Assembly: GCA_020630695.1 (NCBI GenBank) | Contig: JAHDIS010000001.1 | Coordinates: forward strand, 1 to 64,000 | DNA length: 64,000 bases | From: Paracoccaceae bacterium | GTDB lineage: Bacteria > Pseudomonadota > Alphaproteobacteria > Rhodobacterales > Rhodobacteraceae | Reading direction: 5' to 3' | Shown here: piece after piece, positions 43,286-52,852 of the stretch | Layout of the letters: every line of letters begins with the position of its first letter | How positions within the stretch are numbered: the first letter of the stretch is position 1 | Position numbers and translations under genes: made by a program | Notes under the pieces: model-generated | Told to the model about the DNA's origin: nothing | The model's database searches: none | Seen by the model: only the letters and a program-made list of their open reading frames with translations

Positions 43286-44179
43286 ATGGCGTCCAAACGC
43301 CCCAACCAGCTTTTCCGGAACATGAATGCAAAAGTGTCAGCGATCCCGATGATCGTCACGGCGCTGTTTGTGTTTGTTGGTGGGACCGCCTGGACCATTG
43401 TCTACAGCTTCACAAAGTCGGGCCTTCTGCCCCGAATGAAGTGGATCGGCCTCGACCAGTACGAGCGCCTTTGGGGAACCAAACGGTGGCTGATCGCAAT
43501 CGAGAACCTCGCGATCTACGGGTTGTCGATGCTGGTCCTGGTCTTCGTGATAGGCTTTATCCTCGCAGCGCTCATTGATCAGAAAATCAGATTTGAAAAC
43601 ACGGTGCGAACCGTGATCCTGTATCCCTATGCGATGAGTTTTGTTGTGACCGGTTTGGTCTGGCAGTGGATTTTGAACCCCGAGTTCGGAGTCCAGAACA
43701 TCATGCGCGGCCTTGGTTGGCAAAGCTTTACATTCGATCCGCTCTACAACGCCGAAATCGCCATTTTTGGCGTACTGATCGCCGGACTATGGCAGGGCAG
43801 TGGATTGGTCATGGTTCTGATGCTCGCCGGATTGCGCGGCATTGATCAAGAGGTCTGGAAGGCCTCGCGGGTCGACGGCATCCCAGCATGGAAAACGTAC
43901 ATCTTCATTGTGATCCCAATGATGCGCCCGGTTTTCATCACAACGCTTGTTCTGGTTGTGACCGGCATCGTCAAAGTCTTTGACCTGATCGTCGCTCAGA
44001 CCGGTGGCGGCCCCGGGATCGCAACAGAAGTACCCGCCAAATACGTCTACGACATGATGTTCAGGAACAACAATCTCGGGCAGGGCTTTGCGGCATCGAC
44101 CATGATGCTCGTCACCGTTGCGATCATCGTTGTGCCATGGGCAATTCTCGAATTCGGGGGAAAGAAAAACAATGGTTGA
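43286..44179 (+). CDS. Sugar ABC transporter permease (MalF/UgpA-like)
   Basis: A 297-residue inner-membrane permease with six helices. The cytoplasmic EAA-type loop is seen as KASRVDGIPAWKTYIFIVIPMMRP, whose core ASRVDGIPAW contacts the ATPase. The ATG at 43286 follows AAAGAGGTAAG. Its stop lies within the start of the second permease (8-bp overlap), so the two are translationally coupled and form the membrane heterodimer. Substrate specificity comes from the binding protein. Confidence 0.93.
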   Translation: MASKRPNQLFRNMNAKVSAIPMIVTALFVFVGGTAWTIVYSFTKSGLLPRMKWIGLDQYERLWGTKRWLIAIENLAIYGLSMLVLVFVIGFILAALIDQKIRFENTVRTVILYPYAMSFVVTGLVWQWILNPEFGVQNIMRGLGWQSFTFDPLYNAEIAIFGVLIAGLWQGSGLVMVLMLAGLRGIDQEVWKASRVDGIPAWKTYIFIVIPMMRPVFITTLVLVVTGIVKVFDLIVAQTGGGPGIATEVPAKYVYDMMFRNNNLGQGFAASTMMLVTVAIIVVPWAILEFGGKKNNG

Positions 44180-45104
44180 TGACCGGACCATCCCCGCAGC
44201 TTCGCAGACCGTGAATGATTTTGACGGCGGCCCACGCGGCCCGAAACCGCAACGCGCCTTTTCGCGCAAGAATGTGTTTCTCTACGGCACCTTGCTGATG
44301 GTGACGATCTACTACGCAATTCCGCTCTACGTGATGATCGTCACCTCACTGAAAGGCCTGCCGGAAATCCGGCTGGGCAATATCTTTGCTCCGCCCGTTG
44401 AGATCACGTTTGAACCATGGGTAAAGGCCTGGGCCGAAGCCTGTACTGGACTGAACTGTAACGGTCTCAGTGGCTATTTCTGGAATTCGGTGAAGATCAC
44501 GATCCCCTCTGTGATCCTGTCCATCATCATCGCAAGCGTGAATGGATATGCATTGGCGAACTGGCGTTTCAAAGGGGCCAACCTGTTCTTTGCCATCCTG
44601 ATTTTCGGTGCATTCATTCCCTATCAGGTCATGCTCTACCCGATTGTCATCATGCTCAGAGAGCTTGGACTTTATGGAGATCTGTCCGGGCTTGTGATCG
44701 TCCACACGATCTTTGGAATGCCCATTCTGACCCTGCTCTTCCGCAACTACTTTGCGTCTTTGCCAGAAGAACTGTTCAAGGCCGCCCGTGTCGATGGTGC
44801 TGGATTCTGGGGAATCTATTTCCGGGTGCTTCTGCCAATGTCGCTGCCAATCTTTACCGTCGCGGTCATCCTTCAGGTCACCGGCATCTGGAACGACTTC
44901 CTCTTTGGCGTTGTCTACACCGGGCCTGAATCCTATCCGATGACTGTCGCGCTCAACAACATCGTCAACACGACCCAAGGCGTCACGGAATACAACGTCA
45001 ACATGGCGGCGACCATCATCACCGCTCTTGTCCCACTTACGATTTACTTCGTGTCCGGCAAACTCTTTGTGCGCGGCATTGCCGCCGGCGCTGTGAAAGG
45101 CTGA
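44172..45104 (+). CDS. Sugar ABC transporter permease (MalG/UgpE-like)
   Basis: A 310-residue inner-membrane permease. A hydrophilic N-terminal tail of about 40 residues precedes the first helix, as in many MalG-type proteins. The EAA-type loop reads ELFKAARVDGAGFWGIYFRVLLPMSLP (core KAARVDGAGFWGIY). I chose the ATG at 44172, which overlaps the end of the first permease by 8 bp; longer readings run into that gene. The ATPase gene begins 4 bp after its stop. Confidence 0.93.
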   Translation: MVDDRTIPAASQTVNDFDGGPRGPKPQRAFSRKNVFLYGTLLMVTIYYAIPLYVMIVTSLKGLPEIRLGNIFAPPVEITFEPWVKAWAEACTGLNCNGLSGYFWNSVKITIPSVILSIIIASVNGYALANWRFKGANLFFAILIFGAFIPYQVMLYPIVIMLRELGLYGDLSGLVIVHTIFGMPILTLLFRNYFASLPEELFKAARVDGAGFWGIYFRVLLPMSLPIFTVAVILQVTGIWNDFLFGVVYTGPESYPMTVALNNIVNTTQGVTEYNVNMAATIITALVPLTIYFVSGKLFVRGIAAGAVKG

Positions 45105-45108
45105 ATCC

Positions 45109-46194
45109 ATGGAAAGCAGTATCACAATCCGTGATCTCGAACTCAGCTTCGGGGCCGTTGAAGTCCTGAAAAACCTGAACCTGGATATTGGGCAAGGCGA
45201 GTTTCTTGTGCTGCTCGGTTCATCCGGTTGCGGAAAGTCCACGCTGCTGAACTGCATCGCCGGGCTGCTTGATGTAACGGATGGGCAGATTTTTATTCAG
45301 GGCCGCAATGTGACGTGGGAAGAGCCATCTGACAGAGGCATCGGCATGGTGTTCCAGTCCTATGCGCTCTATCCGCAAATGACCGTAGAAGGAAATCTGT
45401 CATTTGGATTGAAAAACGCAGGTTTCTCCAAATCAGAGATTGCCGAACGTATCGACCGGGCTGCAAAGGTTCTTCAGATTGAACCCCTCCTCAAACGCAA
45501 GCCCGGTGCTCTTTCAGGCGGACAGCGCCAACGCGTGGCCATCGGTCGGGCGCTGGTCCGGGATGTCGACGTTTTCCTGTTCGATGAGCCACTGTCCAAT
45601 CTTGACGCAAAGCTGCGAACCGACCTGCGGGCCGAAATCAAAGAGCTTCACAAGCGCCTGCGCAACACGATGATCTATGTCACGCATGACCAGATCGAAG
45701 CGATGACACTGGCCGACAGAATCGCGATCATGCGCGATGGAAAAATCCTGCAGCTTGCTTCGCCCAAGGAAATCTACAACCGCCCGGCCAGCAAATACGT
45801 CGCAGAATTCATCGGCTCGCCATCCATGAACTTCTTTGATGGCAAGATTGGTGAGAACGGCCAGAGCTTTGCATGCGATGCCGGTACATTCTCGCTGAAC
45901 GGCTACCAGTTCGGCGAAGGCGGCGCACAAGATGGCACGGCCTGGCTTGGAATTCGTCCCGAGCACATCGCAGTCGGTACTGAAGCAAAAACTATGCCGA
46001 TCCAGTTGGAAGCCTCCGTACAACATGTCGAACCGCTGGGGTCCGATACTCTGGTCCGGGTCCTCATCGGGGATCGGCGTCTGTGGGTGCGGATCGACGG
46101 TCAATCCGAAGTGGCTGACGGCGATGCTCTGAACATCGGGTTCGACCCGGCAATGGCCAATATCTTTGATAAAACAAGCGAAACTCGCCTCTAA
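45109..46194 (+). CDS. Sugar ABC transporter ATP-binding protein (UgpC/MalK-like)
   Basis: A 361-residue ATPase. Walker A is GSSGCGKST, the signature is LSGGQRQRVAIGRAL, Walker B is VFLFDEPLSNLDAK, and the H-loop is YVTHDQIEAMTLADR. From about residue 240 a regulatory OB/TOBE-type domain follows, the MalK feature that allows contact with regulators. The start codon is 4 bp after the second permease. Because such ATPases are often shared, it may also serve other sugar permeases. Confidence 0.95.
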   Translation: MESSITIRDLELSFGAVEVLKNLNLDIGQGEFLVLLGSSGCGKSTLLNCIAGLLDVTDGQIFIQGRNVTWEEPSDRGIGMVFQSYALYPQMTVEGNLSFGLKNAGFSKSEIAERIDRAAKVLQIEPLLKRKPGALSGGQRQRVAIGRALVRDVDVFLFDEPLSNLDAKLRTDLRAEIKELHKRLRNTMIYVTHDQIEAMTLADRIAIMRDGKILQLASPKEIYNRPASKYVAEFIGSPSMNFFDGKIGENGQSFACDAGTFSLNGYQFGEGGAQDGTAWLGIRPEHIAVGTEAKTMPIQLEASVQHVEPLGSDTLVRVLIGDRRLWVRIDGQSEVADGDALNIGFDPAMANIFDKTSETRL

Positions 46195-46228
46195 ACGGCA
46201 TGTCTGCACAATCCCAGGAACACATGAA

Positions 46229-46978
46229 ATGAACGTTTCTTTTCAACTTTATTCCGCACGCGAATTCACACCCTGGTCGGATGTCTACGCCATGCTGGCG
46301 GCAGCCGGTTACACCCAGGTTGAAGGATTCGGCGGAGTCTACGACGACCCAAAGGCCACTCGTGATGCCTTGGATCAAGCGGGCCTGAAGATGCCGTCCG
46401 GGCACTTCTTCCCCGTATCGAATTTTGAAGACAGCCTTGACGAAACCATTGCCACAGCGCGCACGTTGGGAATGGACCGCGTCTTTTGCCCCGCACCCGA
46501 AGACGATCTTCGGGCTGGTGGTGACGTGGATGCGTGGATCTCCTTGGCAAACCGTCTGGAAGAGGCCTGCAAAAAGGTAAACGACGCTGGGCTGCGGTTT
46601 GGCTGGCACAATCACCATTGGGAATTCATGCCCCTGCCCGGAGGGGCGCTGGCCATGGATCTGCTTCTGGAGCATGCGCCATCCATCGACTGGGAAGCCG
46701 ACATTGCCTGGATCGTTCGGGGCAATGCCGACCCTATTGCCTGGATCAATGCGCACGCCGATCGCATCACCACAGCCCACGTCAAAGACATTGCCGCGGA
46801 TGGAGAGTGTGAGGATGAAGACGGCTGGGCGGATGTCGGGCATGGCACAATGGACTGGACTGCCATCATGTCCGCTCTCAAAGCTGCTCAGGTCGATCTG
46901 TTTGTCATGGAGCACGACAAGCCCAATGATGCGACGCGATTTGCGGGCCGCTCTATCGCTGCCTTCCGCAACCTCTGA
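46229..46978 (+). CDS. Sugar phosphate isomerase/epimerase-like TIM barrel enzyme (first copy)
   Basis: A 249-residue AP-endonuclease-2-type TIM barrel (PF01261). Likely metal ligands lie in QVEGFGGVYD, GWHNHHWEF, DIAWI, AHVKDI and the final VMEHDKP, giving the E, H, D, H and E positions of this family. The reaction could be isomerisation, epimerisation or, as in some relatives, elimination of a group from a keto-sugar. I chose the ATG at 46229, preceded by CCAGGAAC. It lies 34 bp after the ATPase and 15 bp before a Gfo/Idh/MocA oxidoreductase, consistent with one pathway. Confidence 0.88.
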   Translation: MNVSFQLYSAREFTPWSDVYAMLAAAGYTQVEGFGGVYDDPKATRDALDQAGLKMPSGHFFPVSNFEDSLDETIATARTLGMDRVFCPAPEDDLRAGGDVDAWISLANRLEEACKKVNDAGLRFGWHNHHWEFMPLPGGALAMDLLLEHAPSIDWEADIAWIVRGNADPIAWINAHADRITTAHVKDIAADGECEDEDGWADVGHGTMDWTAIMSALKAAQVDLFVMEHDKPNDATRFAGRSIAAFRNL

Positions 46979-46993
46979 AAGGAATCATACACA

Positions 46994-48109
46994 ATGACAC
47001 TGGGTATCGGAGTTATCGGGTGCGGCAACATCTCGGCGGCCTACATGAAACTGGCGCCGATGTTTCGAGGAATCGAAATGCGTGCCTGTGCCGACATGAA
47101 TGCAGAGGCAGCCCAAGCGCGCGCTGACGAGTTTGGACTACGGGCCGAAACGGTAGAGGGTCTCTTGGCCGCAGATGACATCGACATTGTTGTCAATCTG
47201 ACCATTCCGGCAGCGCACTTTGAAATTTCAAAGCAGGTCCTTGAAGCGGGAAAACACGTCTATTCGGAAAAGCCCTTTGTTCTGGGGCTGGATGAGGGCA
47301 AAGCGCTGGCTGAGCTGGCTGGCAAACGTGGGCTTCGCGTCGGATCTGCACCCGACACATTTCTTGGCGGAGCGCATCAGTTGGCACGCCATCTGGTCGA
47401 CTCCGGTTCGGTGGGAAAGATCACGTCAGGCACGTGTTTTGTCCAAAGCCCCGGCATGGAAATGTGGCATCCAAATCCGGACTTCTTTTTCAAGCCGGGT
47501 GGCGGACCCATTCTTGATCTTGGTCCGTACTATATCTCGAACCTTGTCCAGTTGCTCGGCCCGGTAAAACGGGTCGGCGCCACAGCCGGTATGGCCTCGG
47601 CCGAGAGAACGATCACCTCTCAGCCGCGAAATGGAGAAACGATCAAGGTCGAAACTCCGACGACGGTTCATGCCCTCCTTGAGTTCCACAGCGGCGCACA
47701 GATCACCTACTGCGCAAGCTGGGATGTGTGGCAGCACGACCATTCCAACATGGAGCTATACGGACGCGAAGGCACGCTGCATGTACCCGACCCGAATTTC
47801 TTTGGTGGCGAAGTAAGAATGACCCAGCGTGCCAGTTTCGTGAATGGCATGCCTGAATGGCAACACCCGTTCAGTGTCCCCAATGACGGCGATCGGGCCA
47901 ACTATCGCGCATCGGGATTGGCGGATATGGCGCTGGCCATCGCGGAAGGCCGTGATCATCGCTGTTCGCTGGAGTTTTCACTGCATGTTGTCGACGTGAT
48001 GACATCAATTCTGCGCTCTGGGGAAACAGGATCGTTTGTCGAGATCGCCACCACATGCGAACGCCCCCAAGCACTGCAACCTGATGAAGCCCAGGGAATG
48101 CTCACCTGA
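46994..48109 (+). CDS. Gfo/Idh/MocA-family NAD(P)-dependent oxidoreductase (first copy)
   Basis: A 371-residue two-domain dehydrogenase. The nucleotide-binding motif is GVIGCGNIS (6-14), and the catalytic lysine is in SEKPFVLG (EKP at about 92-94). In place of the usual D-x-G-x-H catalytic stretch it reads LDLGPYY, with tyrosine at the histidine position. That variant occurs in a recognised subgroup but may change the acid/base chemistry. Members oxidise a ring hydroxyl of sugars or cyclitols. It lies between the two TIM-barrel genes. Substrate inferred to be a sugar taken up by the adjacent transporter. Confidence 0.9.
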   Translation: MTLGIGVIGCGNISAAYMKLAPMFRGIEMRACADMNAEAAQARADEFGLRAETVEGLLAADDIDIVVNLTIPAAHFEISKQVLEAGKHVYSEKPFVLGLDEGKALAELAGKRGLRVGSAPDTFLGGAHQLARHLVDSGSVGKITSGTCFVQSPGMEMWHPNPDFFFKPGGGPILDLGPYYISNLVQLLGPVKRVGATAGMASAERTITSQPRNGETIKVETPTTVHALLEFHSGAQITYCASWDVWQHDHSNMELYGREGTLHVPDPNFFGGEVRMTQRASFVNGMPEWQHPFSVPNDGDRANYRASGLADMALAIAEGRDHRCSLEFSLHVVDVMTSILRSGETGSFVEIATTCERPQALQPDEAQGMLT

Positions 48110-48158
48110 TTTTTTCGGCGGTTCGCCGCCGGAGTCTGAACGTTGAAGGAAAAACATC

Positions 48159-49220
48159 ATGGCATCACTCATTAAAGGACCAGCGCTGTTTCTCGCACAG
48201 TTTGCAGGCGATGAAGCGCCCTTCAATTCATTAGGCAGCATTGTGAAATGGGCCGCAGATCTTGGATATAAGGGTGTTCAAATTCCAACATTTGATACGC
48301 GCTTGTTTAACCTCGAAAAGGCCGCCGAAAGCCAAGCCTATTGCGACGAGGTTCAAGGGATCTGTAAAGACGCTGGCGTCGAAATCACAGAACTTTCCAC
48401 GCACCTTCAAGGGCAGCTGGTTGCCGTGCACCCCGCCTATGATCAGGCATTCGATGCATTTGCCCCGGCAGCCGTCCACGGCAATCCAAAGGCCCGGCAG
48501 GAATGGGCCGTGGATCAGTTGATGAAAGCCGCCCGCGCAAGCCGGCGGTTTGGTTTGGACAATTCGGTCAGCTTTTCGGGATCACTGGCCTTTCCCTATC
48601 TCTACCCATGGCCACAGCGCCCCGGTGGATTGATCGAAGAGGCCTTTGCGGAACTTGCGCGCCGGTGGCGGCCAATTCTGGATGCCTACGAAGAACAGGG
48701 CGTCAACATCGGGTATGAAATACACCCGGGTGAGGATCTGTTTGACGGAGCTACCTATGAAATGTTCCTCGATGCTGTTGATGGGCATGCACGGGCGCAA
48801 ATCAACTATGACCCTTCGCACTTCCTGCTTCAGCAAATGGACTACCTGTCCTTCATCGACATCTACCACGAACGCATTTGTGCCTTCCACGTCAAGGATG
48901 CCGAATTCAACCCGGATGGCCGTCAGGGTGTCTATTCAGGCTATCAGTCCTGGGTCGACCGGGCAGGGCGGTTCCGGAGCCTTGGCGACGGTCAGGTCGA
49001 TTTTGGCGGGATTTTTTCGAAAATGGCGCAATACGGATATGACAGTTGGGCAGTGCTGGAATGGGAATGCTGTTTGAAGTCGCCCGAACAAGGCGCAGCA
49101 GAAGGTGCCCCTTTCATCGCTTCTCACATCATCGATGTGACCGATAAAGCCTTTGACGATTTCGCCGGAGGGGACACAGACAAAGAGCAGATCAAATCAA
49201 TGCTGGGTCTGGACCGATGA
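48159..49220 (+). CDS. Sugar phosphate isomerase/epimerase-like TIM barrel enzyme (second copy)
   Basis: A 353-residue TIM barrel, about 100 residues longer than the first copy. Metal-ligand segments are IGYEIHPGEDLFDG (E), QINYDPSHFLL (D, H), ICAFHVKDAEF (H) and WAVLEWECCLKSP (E). The insertion after KDAEFNPDGRQGVYSG is typical of the larger subgroup found near Gfo/Idh/MocA oxidoreductases. The 49-bp gap before it contains a short CGGCG-GTT-CGCCG hairpin. Its TGA overlaps the next ATG (ATGA). A lyase or epimerase role on an oxidised sugar is inferred from context, not proven. Confidence 0.88.
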   Translation: MASLIKGPALFLAQFAGDEAPFNSLGSIVKWAADLGYKGVQIPTFDTRLFNLEKAAESQAYCDEVQGICKDAGVEITELSTHLQGQLVAVHPAYDQAFDAFAPAAVHGNPKARQEWAVDQLMKAARASRRFGLDNSVSFSGSLAFPYLYPWPQRPGGLIEEAFAELARRWRPILDAYEEQGVNIGYEIHPGEDLFDGATYEMFLDAVDGHARAQINYDPSHFLLQQMDYLSFIDIYHERICAFHVKDAEFNPDGRQGVYSGYQSWVDRAGRFRSLGDGQVDFGGIFSKMAQYGYDSWAVLEWECCLKSPEQGAAEGAPFIASHIIDVTDKAFDDFAGGDTDKEQIKSMLGLDR

Positions 49221-50344
49221 GCCGCTTGCGGCTGGGTATGGTTGGCGGTGGGCAGGGTGCTTTCATCGGTGCCGTGCACAGAATAGCGGCGCGCATTGAT
49301 GATCAATGGGAACTCGTTGCCGGCGCGCTTAGTTCTGATCCTGACCGTTCGCGTGCGTCCGCGGCCGAGCTTGGAATCGCGCCAGATCGCGCCTACGTCA
49401 GTTTTGAAGAAATGGTGCGTCTGGAATCTGGCCGGGCAGATCGCATTGATGCGGTCGCAATTGTTACGCCAAACCACATGCACGCAGCGCCCGCGATTGC
49501 CTTCCTGAACGCGGGCATTCACGTGATCTGTGACAAACCTTTGGCGTCCACAGCACAAGAAGCCGAAGCCATCGCGCAAGCCGCGCATGCCTCGGCCGCG
49601 CAGTTTTTCCTGACGCACAATTACACCGGCTATCCGCTGATCCGACAGGCGCGCGATATGATTGCGTCCGGTGATCTGGGCGACATTCGGGTCGTGCAGG
49701 TTGAGTACGCGCAAGACTGGCTCACCGAAGAGATCAGCAACAAACAGGCCGATTGGCGCACTGATCCTTCAAAGTCAGGCGCCGGGGGCTGCGTGGGTGA
49801 CATAGGCACACATGCCTTCCATCTCGCCAGCTACGTGACAGGGCTGAATGCATCATCCTTGGCCGCCGATCTTGATGCTTTTGTGCCCGGGCGGCTTGTG
49901 GACGACAATGTACACGTTCTGCTACGCTTTGACGGTGGTGCAAAAGGCATGCTTTGGGCCAGTCAGGTCGCCGTCGGCAATGAAAACGCTCTTCGTCTTC
50001 GAGTGCACGGCACCAAAGGCGGCCTTGAGTGGGAACAGGAAAACCCGAACGTCATGCACTTTACGCGCTTTGGGGAACCCAAGCAGATCCTGACCAGAGC
50101 TGGCGCAGGATCAACCGCAGCAGGCCAGAGAAACACCCGTATCCCGCCGGGTCACCCGGAAGGGTATCTCGAAGGATTTGCTACGCTGTATACCGAAGCA
50201 GCCAACATCATTCGAAATGACCAAAGCGGAACGCCAGAGGCAGGGGCACACACACCCGGCATCGAAGACGGCCTGAAAGGGATGCGTTTCATATCCGCCT
50301 GTATCGAGTCTTCGCGCAAAGACGCCGCTTGGGTCAGCTTCTAA
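49217..50344 (+). CDS. Gfo/Idh/MocA-family NAD(P)-dependent oxidoreductase (second copy)
   Basis: A 375-residue dehydrogenase. The nucleotide-binding segment is GMVGGGQGAFIG, the catalytic lysine is K107 in CDKPLAS, and the D-x-G-x-H motif is intact with D195 and H199 in GDIGTHAFH. The N-terminal stretch GGGQGAFIGAVHRIAAR is characteristic of the subgroup linked to large isomerase-like TIM barrels. Its start overlaps the stop of the second TIM-barrel gene by 4 bp, so they probably act on consecutive intermediates. Last gene of the cluster; it converges with the dimethylglycine dehydrogenase-type gene 26 bp away. Confidence 0.91.
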   Translation: MSRLRLGMVGGGQGAFIGAVHRIAARIDDQWELVAGALSSDPDRSRASAAELGIAPDRAYVSFEEMVRLESGRADRIDAVAIVTPNHMHAAPAIAFLNAGIHVICDKPLASTAQEAEAIAQAAHASAAQFFLTHNYTGYPLIRQARDMIASGDLGDIRVVQVEYAQDWLTEEISNKQADWRTDPSKSGAGGCVGDIGTHAFHLASYVTGLNASSLAADLDAFVPGRLVDDNVHVLLRFDGGAKGMLWASQVAVGNENALRLRVHGTKGGLEWEQENPNVMHFTRFGEPKQILTRAGAGSTAAGQRNTRIPPGHPEGYLEGFATLYTEAANIIRNDQSGTPEAGAHTPGIEDGLKGMRFISACIESSRKDAAWVSF

Positions 50345-50370
50345 AGGTCGTGGCCCGGATATTGACTGCT

Positions 50371-52839
50371 TCAACACCGCATGTTGGCACCATTAGGATC
50401 ATAGATCGGGCCGCCCAAGACCTCTGCATCGAACATTTCGCCCAAAATTTCGACCTGCAGGGTTGTGCCCGGAGCAGCGTTTTCGGCAGTGACGTATCCC
50501 ATCGCCATAGACTTGCCTGCACGGTGCGCATAGCCACCCGATGAGACATAGCCCACGGCCTCGCCGTTCCGAAGGATCGCTTCGTCGTTGCTGACATCAA
50601 TGCCGTCAACATCGATGGTCATCGTGACCAGCTTCTGTTTGGGACCGCTGTCGCGAATAGCCAGAGTGGCCTCTTTACCAACGAAATCTTTTTTCCAATT
50701 GATAAAGGCATCCATCCCAGACTCTACCGCATCAAAGTCAGGGCGGAACTCCAACGTCCAGACACCCCAGCCTTTTTCCAGACGCATCGACATAAGGGCG
50801 CGCGCGCCATACCAGCGATAACCTAGATCAGCGCCCGCCTCTTCGACAGCTTCTGTCAGGCGCAAAAGGTACTGCGGCTTGCAATAGATCTCATAACCCA
50901 ATTCACCGGAAAAACTGATCCGGTTCAGGATCACCGGCACACCCCCAACAAATGTTTGACGCAGGTCCCGGAACTTGAACGCCTCTGCGCTGACATCGTC
51001 GCGCGTGATCCGACCCAGCAGTTCCCGCGACTTTGGTCCGGAAAGCGCAATGCCGTGCCAATCGTCAGAGACATTCGCATAGGTCACATCATCCGGCAGG
51101 TCCTTTTCGAACCAACGGCGATGCGCCTCTTGCATGGCCCCGGATCCGAACAACATGAAATGATCCTCTGCCAGACAGGCGACAGTCAGATCACCATAGA
51201 GTTTACCCTTGGGCGTCAACATCGGTGTCAGGGTCAGGCGGCCCGGCTTGGGCACGTAACCTGCAAGGGTTTGATCCAGATATGCGCGTGCGCCCGGCCC
51301 TTTGAATTCATGCTTGGCAAAATTGGCGATTTCAATGCCGCCAACGGCCTCTTGTACCGCTTTGACTTCGCGCGCCACGTAGTCATGCGACCGATTGCGC
51401 TCAAAGGTCGGATGTTCGTGGGCGTCGTCCGGACCATCAGCAAACCAAAGCGCGTTTTCCAGACCAAAGCCCTGATCCATCAACGCACCCTTGGCAACGA
51501 GCCGGTCATAGAGCGCAGTTGTCTTTTGCATCCGGCCCTTTGGCAGTGTTTCATTTGGGAAGGTCATGACGAACCGGCGTTCGTAGTTTTCCGATGATTT
51601 GATCGTTCCCCAATCCGGCGTTGCAAATTCGCCGAAACGGGCGACGTCCATGGCCCAGACATCGATGGACGGTTCGCCGTCGATCATCCATTCCGCCATG
51701 GTCAAGCCAACACCACCCCCTTGGCAGAAGCCAGCCATAACGCCCACGGCAACCCAGTAGTTTTTCATCCCCGGCACCGGGCCAATCATCGGGTTGCCAT
51801 CTGGGCCAAAGGTAAAGGGTCCGTTGATCATGTCCTTGATGCCTGCCTCTCCGATTGCCGGAATGCGCTCAAAGGACATTTCGAGCCGGTCAGCGATACG
51901 ATCCAGATCGGGTTGCAGCAATTCGTGACCAAAGTCCCAGGGTGTGCCGTCCACCTTCCAAGGGGTCGATTTTGGCTCGTAGGTGCCCAGCAACATGCCT
52001 TGCCGTTCCTGACGGAAATAGATGTTGGCCTCATAGTCGATACCGGCCGGCAAACGGCCTGCCTCTCCCATGCTGTCCATACGCTCGGCAATCATGGGGA
52101 TTTTGTCAGTGATCAGGTAGTGATGCTCCATCGGCTGAACCGGTAAATGCACGCCGGACATATGCCCGACTTCACGCGCCCAAAGACCACCACAATTGAC
52201 GATCTGTTCTGCGTTGATCTGGCCTTTTGGTGTTGTGAGATCCCAAGAACCATCAGGCCGTTGGGAAATGGCCGTGACACCGCAGTGGGTAAAATACTGT
52301 GCGCCGTGCACGCGCGCAGATTTGGCAAATGCATAGGTCGCGCCCGAAGGGTCCAAATCACCGTCCTGATCATCCCACAACGCCGCGTGGTAGTGCTTTG
52401 GATCAATCAGCGGATGCCGCTCTGCCAATTCCTTGGGGCTGATGAATTCCTGGTTCAGCCCCATATATCGCGCCTTCGATCGCTCGCGCTTTAGATAGTC
52501 GTACCATTCCTTGGTCGAGGCGGCGTAGAAGCCGCCCGTGATGTGCAGCCCCACTGAATGGCCGGATGTTTCCTCAATCTCTTTGTAGAGATCGATGGTG
52601 TAACTCTGCAGGCGCGAAATATTGGGATCAGAACTGATCGTATGGATTTGACCTGCGGCATGCCAGCTGGACCCCGAGGTCAGTTCGTCGCGCTCTAGCA
52701 GGACCACATCCTTCCAGCCGAACTTGGCCAGGTGGAACAGGATCGAGCAGCCAACCACCCCACCACCAATGACAACGACCTTGGCATGTGACGGAAGCGC
52801 CTTGCCAGTTGCAGTTTCGTCTTTCTGAATCTCGGGCAT
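50371..52839 (-). CDS. Dimethylglycine/sarcosine dehydrogenase-type flavoprotein with GcvT domain
   Basis: An 822-residue protein. The N-terminal FAD domain (about 18-400) starts with KVVVIGGGVVGCSILFHLA and has the histidine-bearing segment GSSWHAAGQIH where FAD is often covalently attached. An FAO_M linker is next, and a C-terminal folate-binding GcvT-like domain spans about 430-820. Known relatives demethylate dimethylglycine or sarcosine and pass the methyl carbon to tetrahydrofolate as methylene-THF. I chose the ATG at 52839, which has an AGGAGG site inside the end of the upstream MttB gene. The pair suggests stepwise demethylation of a quaternary or tertiary amine. Confidence 0.92.
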   Translation of the reverse strand: MPEIQKDETATGKALPSHAKVVVIGGGVVGCSILFHLAKFGWKDVVLLERDELTSGSSWHAAGQIHTISSDPNISRLQSYTIDLYKEIEETSGHSVGLHITGGFYAASTKEWYDYLKRERSKARYMGLNQEFISPKELAERHPLIDPKHYHAALWDDQDGDLDPSGATYAFAKSARVHGAQYFTHCGVTAISQRPDGSWDLTTPKGQINAEQIVNCGGLWAREVGHMSGVHLPVQPMEHHYLITDKIPMIAERMDSMGEAGRLPAGIDYEANIYFRQERQGMLLGTYEPKSTPWKVDGTPWDFGHELLQPDLDRIADRLEMSFERIPAIGEAGIKDMINGPFTFGPDGNPMIGPVPGMKNYWVAVGVMAGFCQGGGVGLTMAEWMIDGEPSIDVWAMDVARFGEFATPDWGTIKSSENYERRFVMTFPNETLPKGRMQKTTALYDRLVAKGALMDQGFGLENALWFADGPDDAHEHPTFERNRSHDYVAREVKAVQEAVGGIEIANFAKHEFKGPGARAYLDQTLAGYVPKPGRLTLTPMLTPKGKLYGDLTVACLAEDHFMLFGSGAMQEAHRRWFEKDLPDDVTYANVSDDWHGIALSGPKSRELLGRITRDDVSAEAFKFRDLRQTFVGGVPVILNRISFSGELGYEIYCKPQYLLRLTEAVEEAGADLGYRWYGARALMSMRLEKGWGVWTLEFRPDFDAVESGMDAFINWKKDFVGKEATLAIRDSGPKQKLVTMTIDVDGIDVSNDEAILRNGEAVGYVSSGGYAHRAGKSMAMGYVTAENAAPGTTLQVEILGEMFDAEVLGGPIYDPNGANMRC

Positions 52840-52852
52840 CGGTGTGTTCCTC

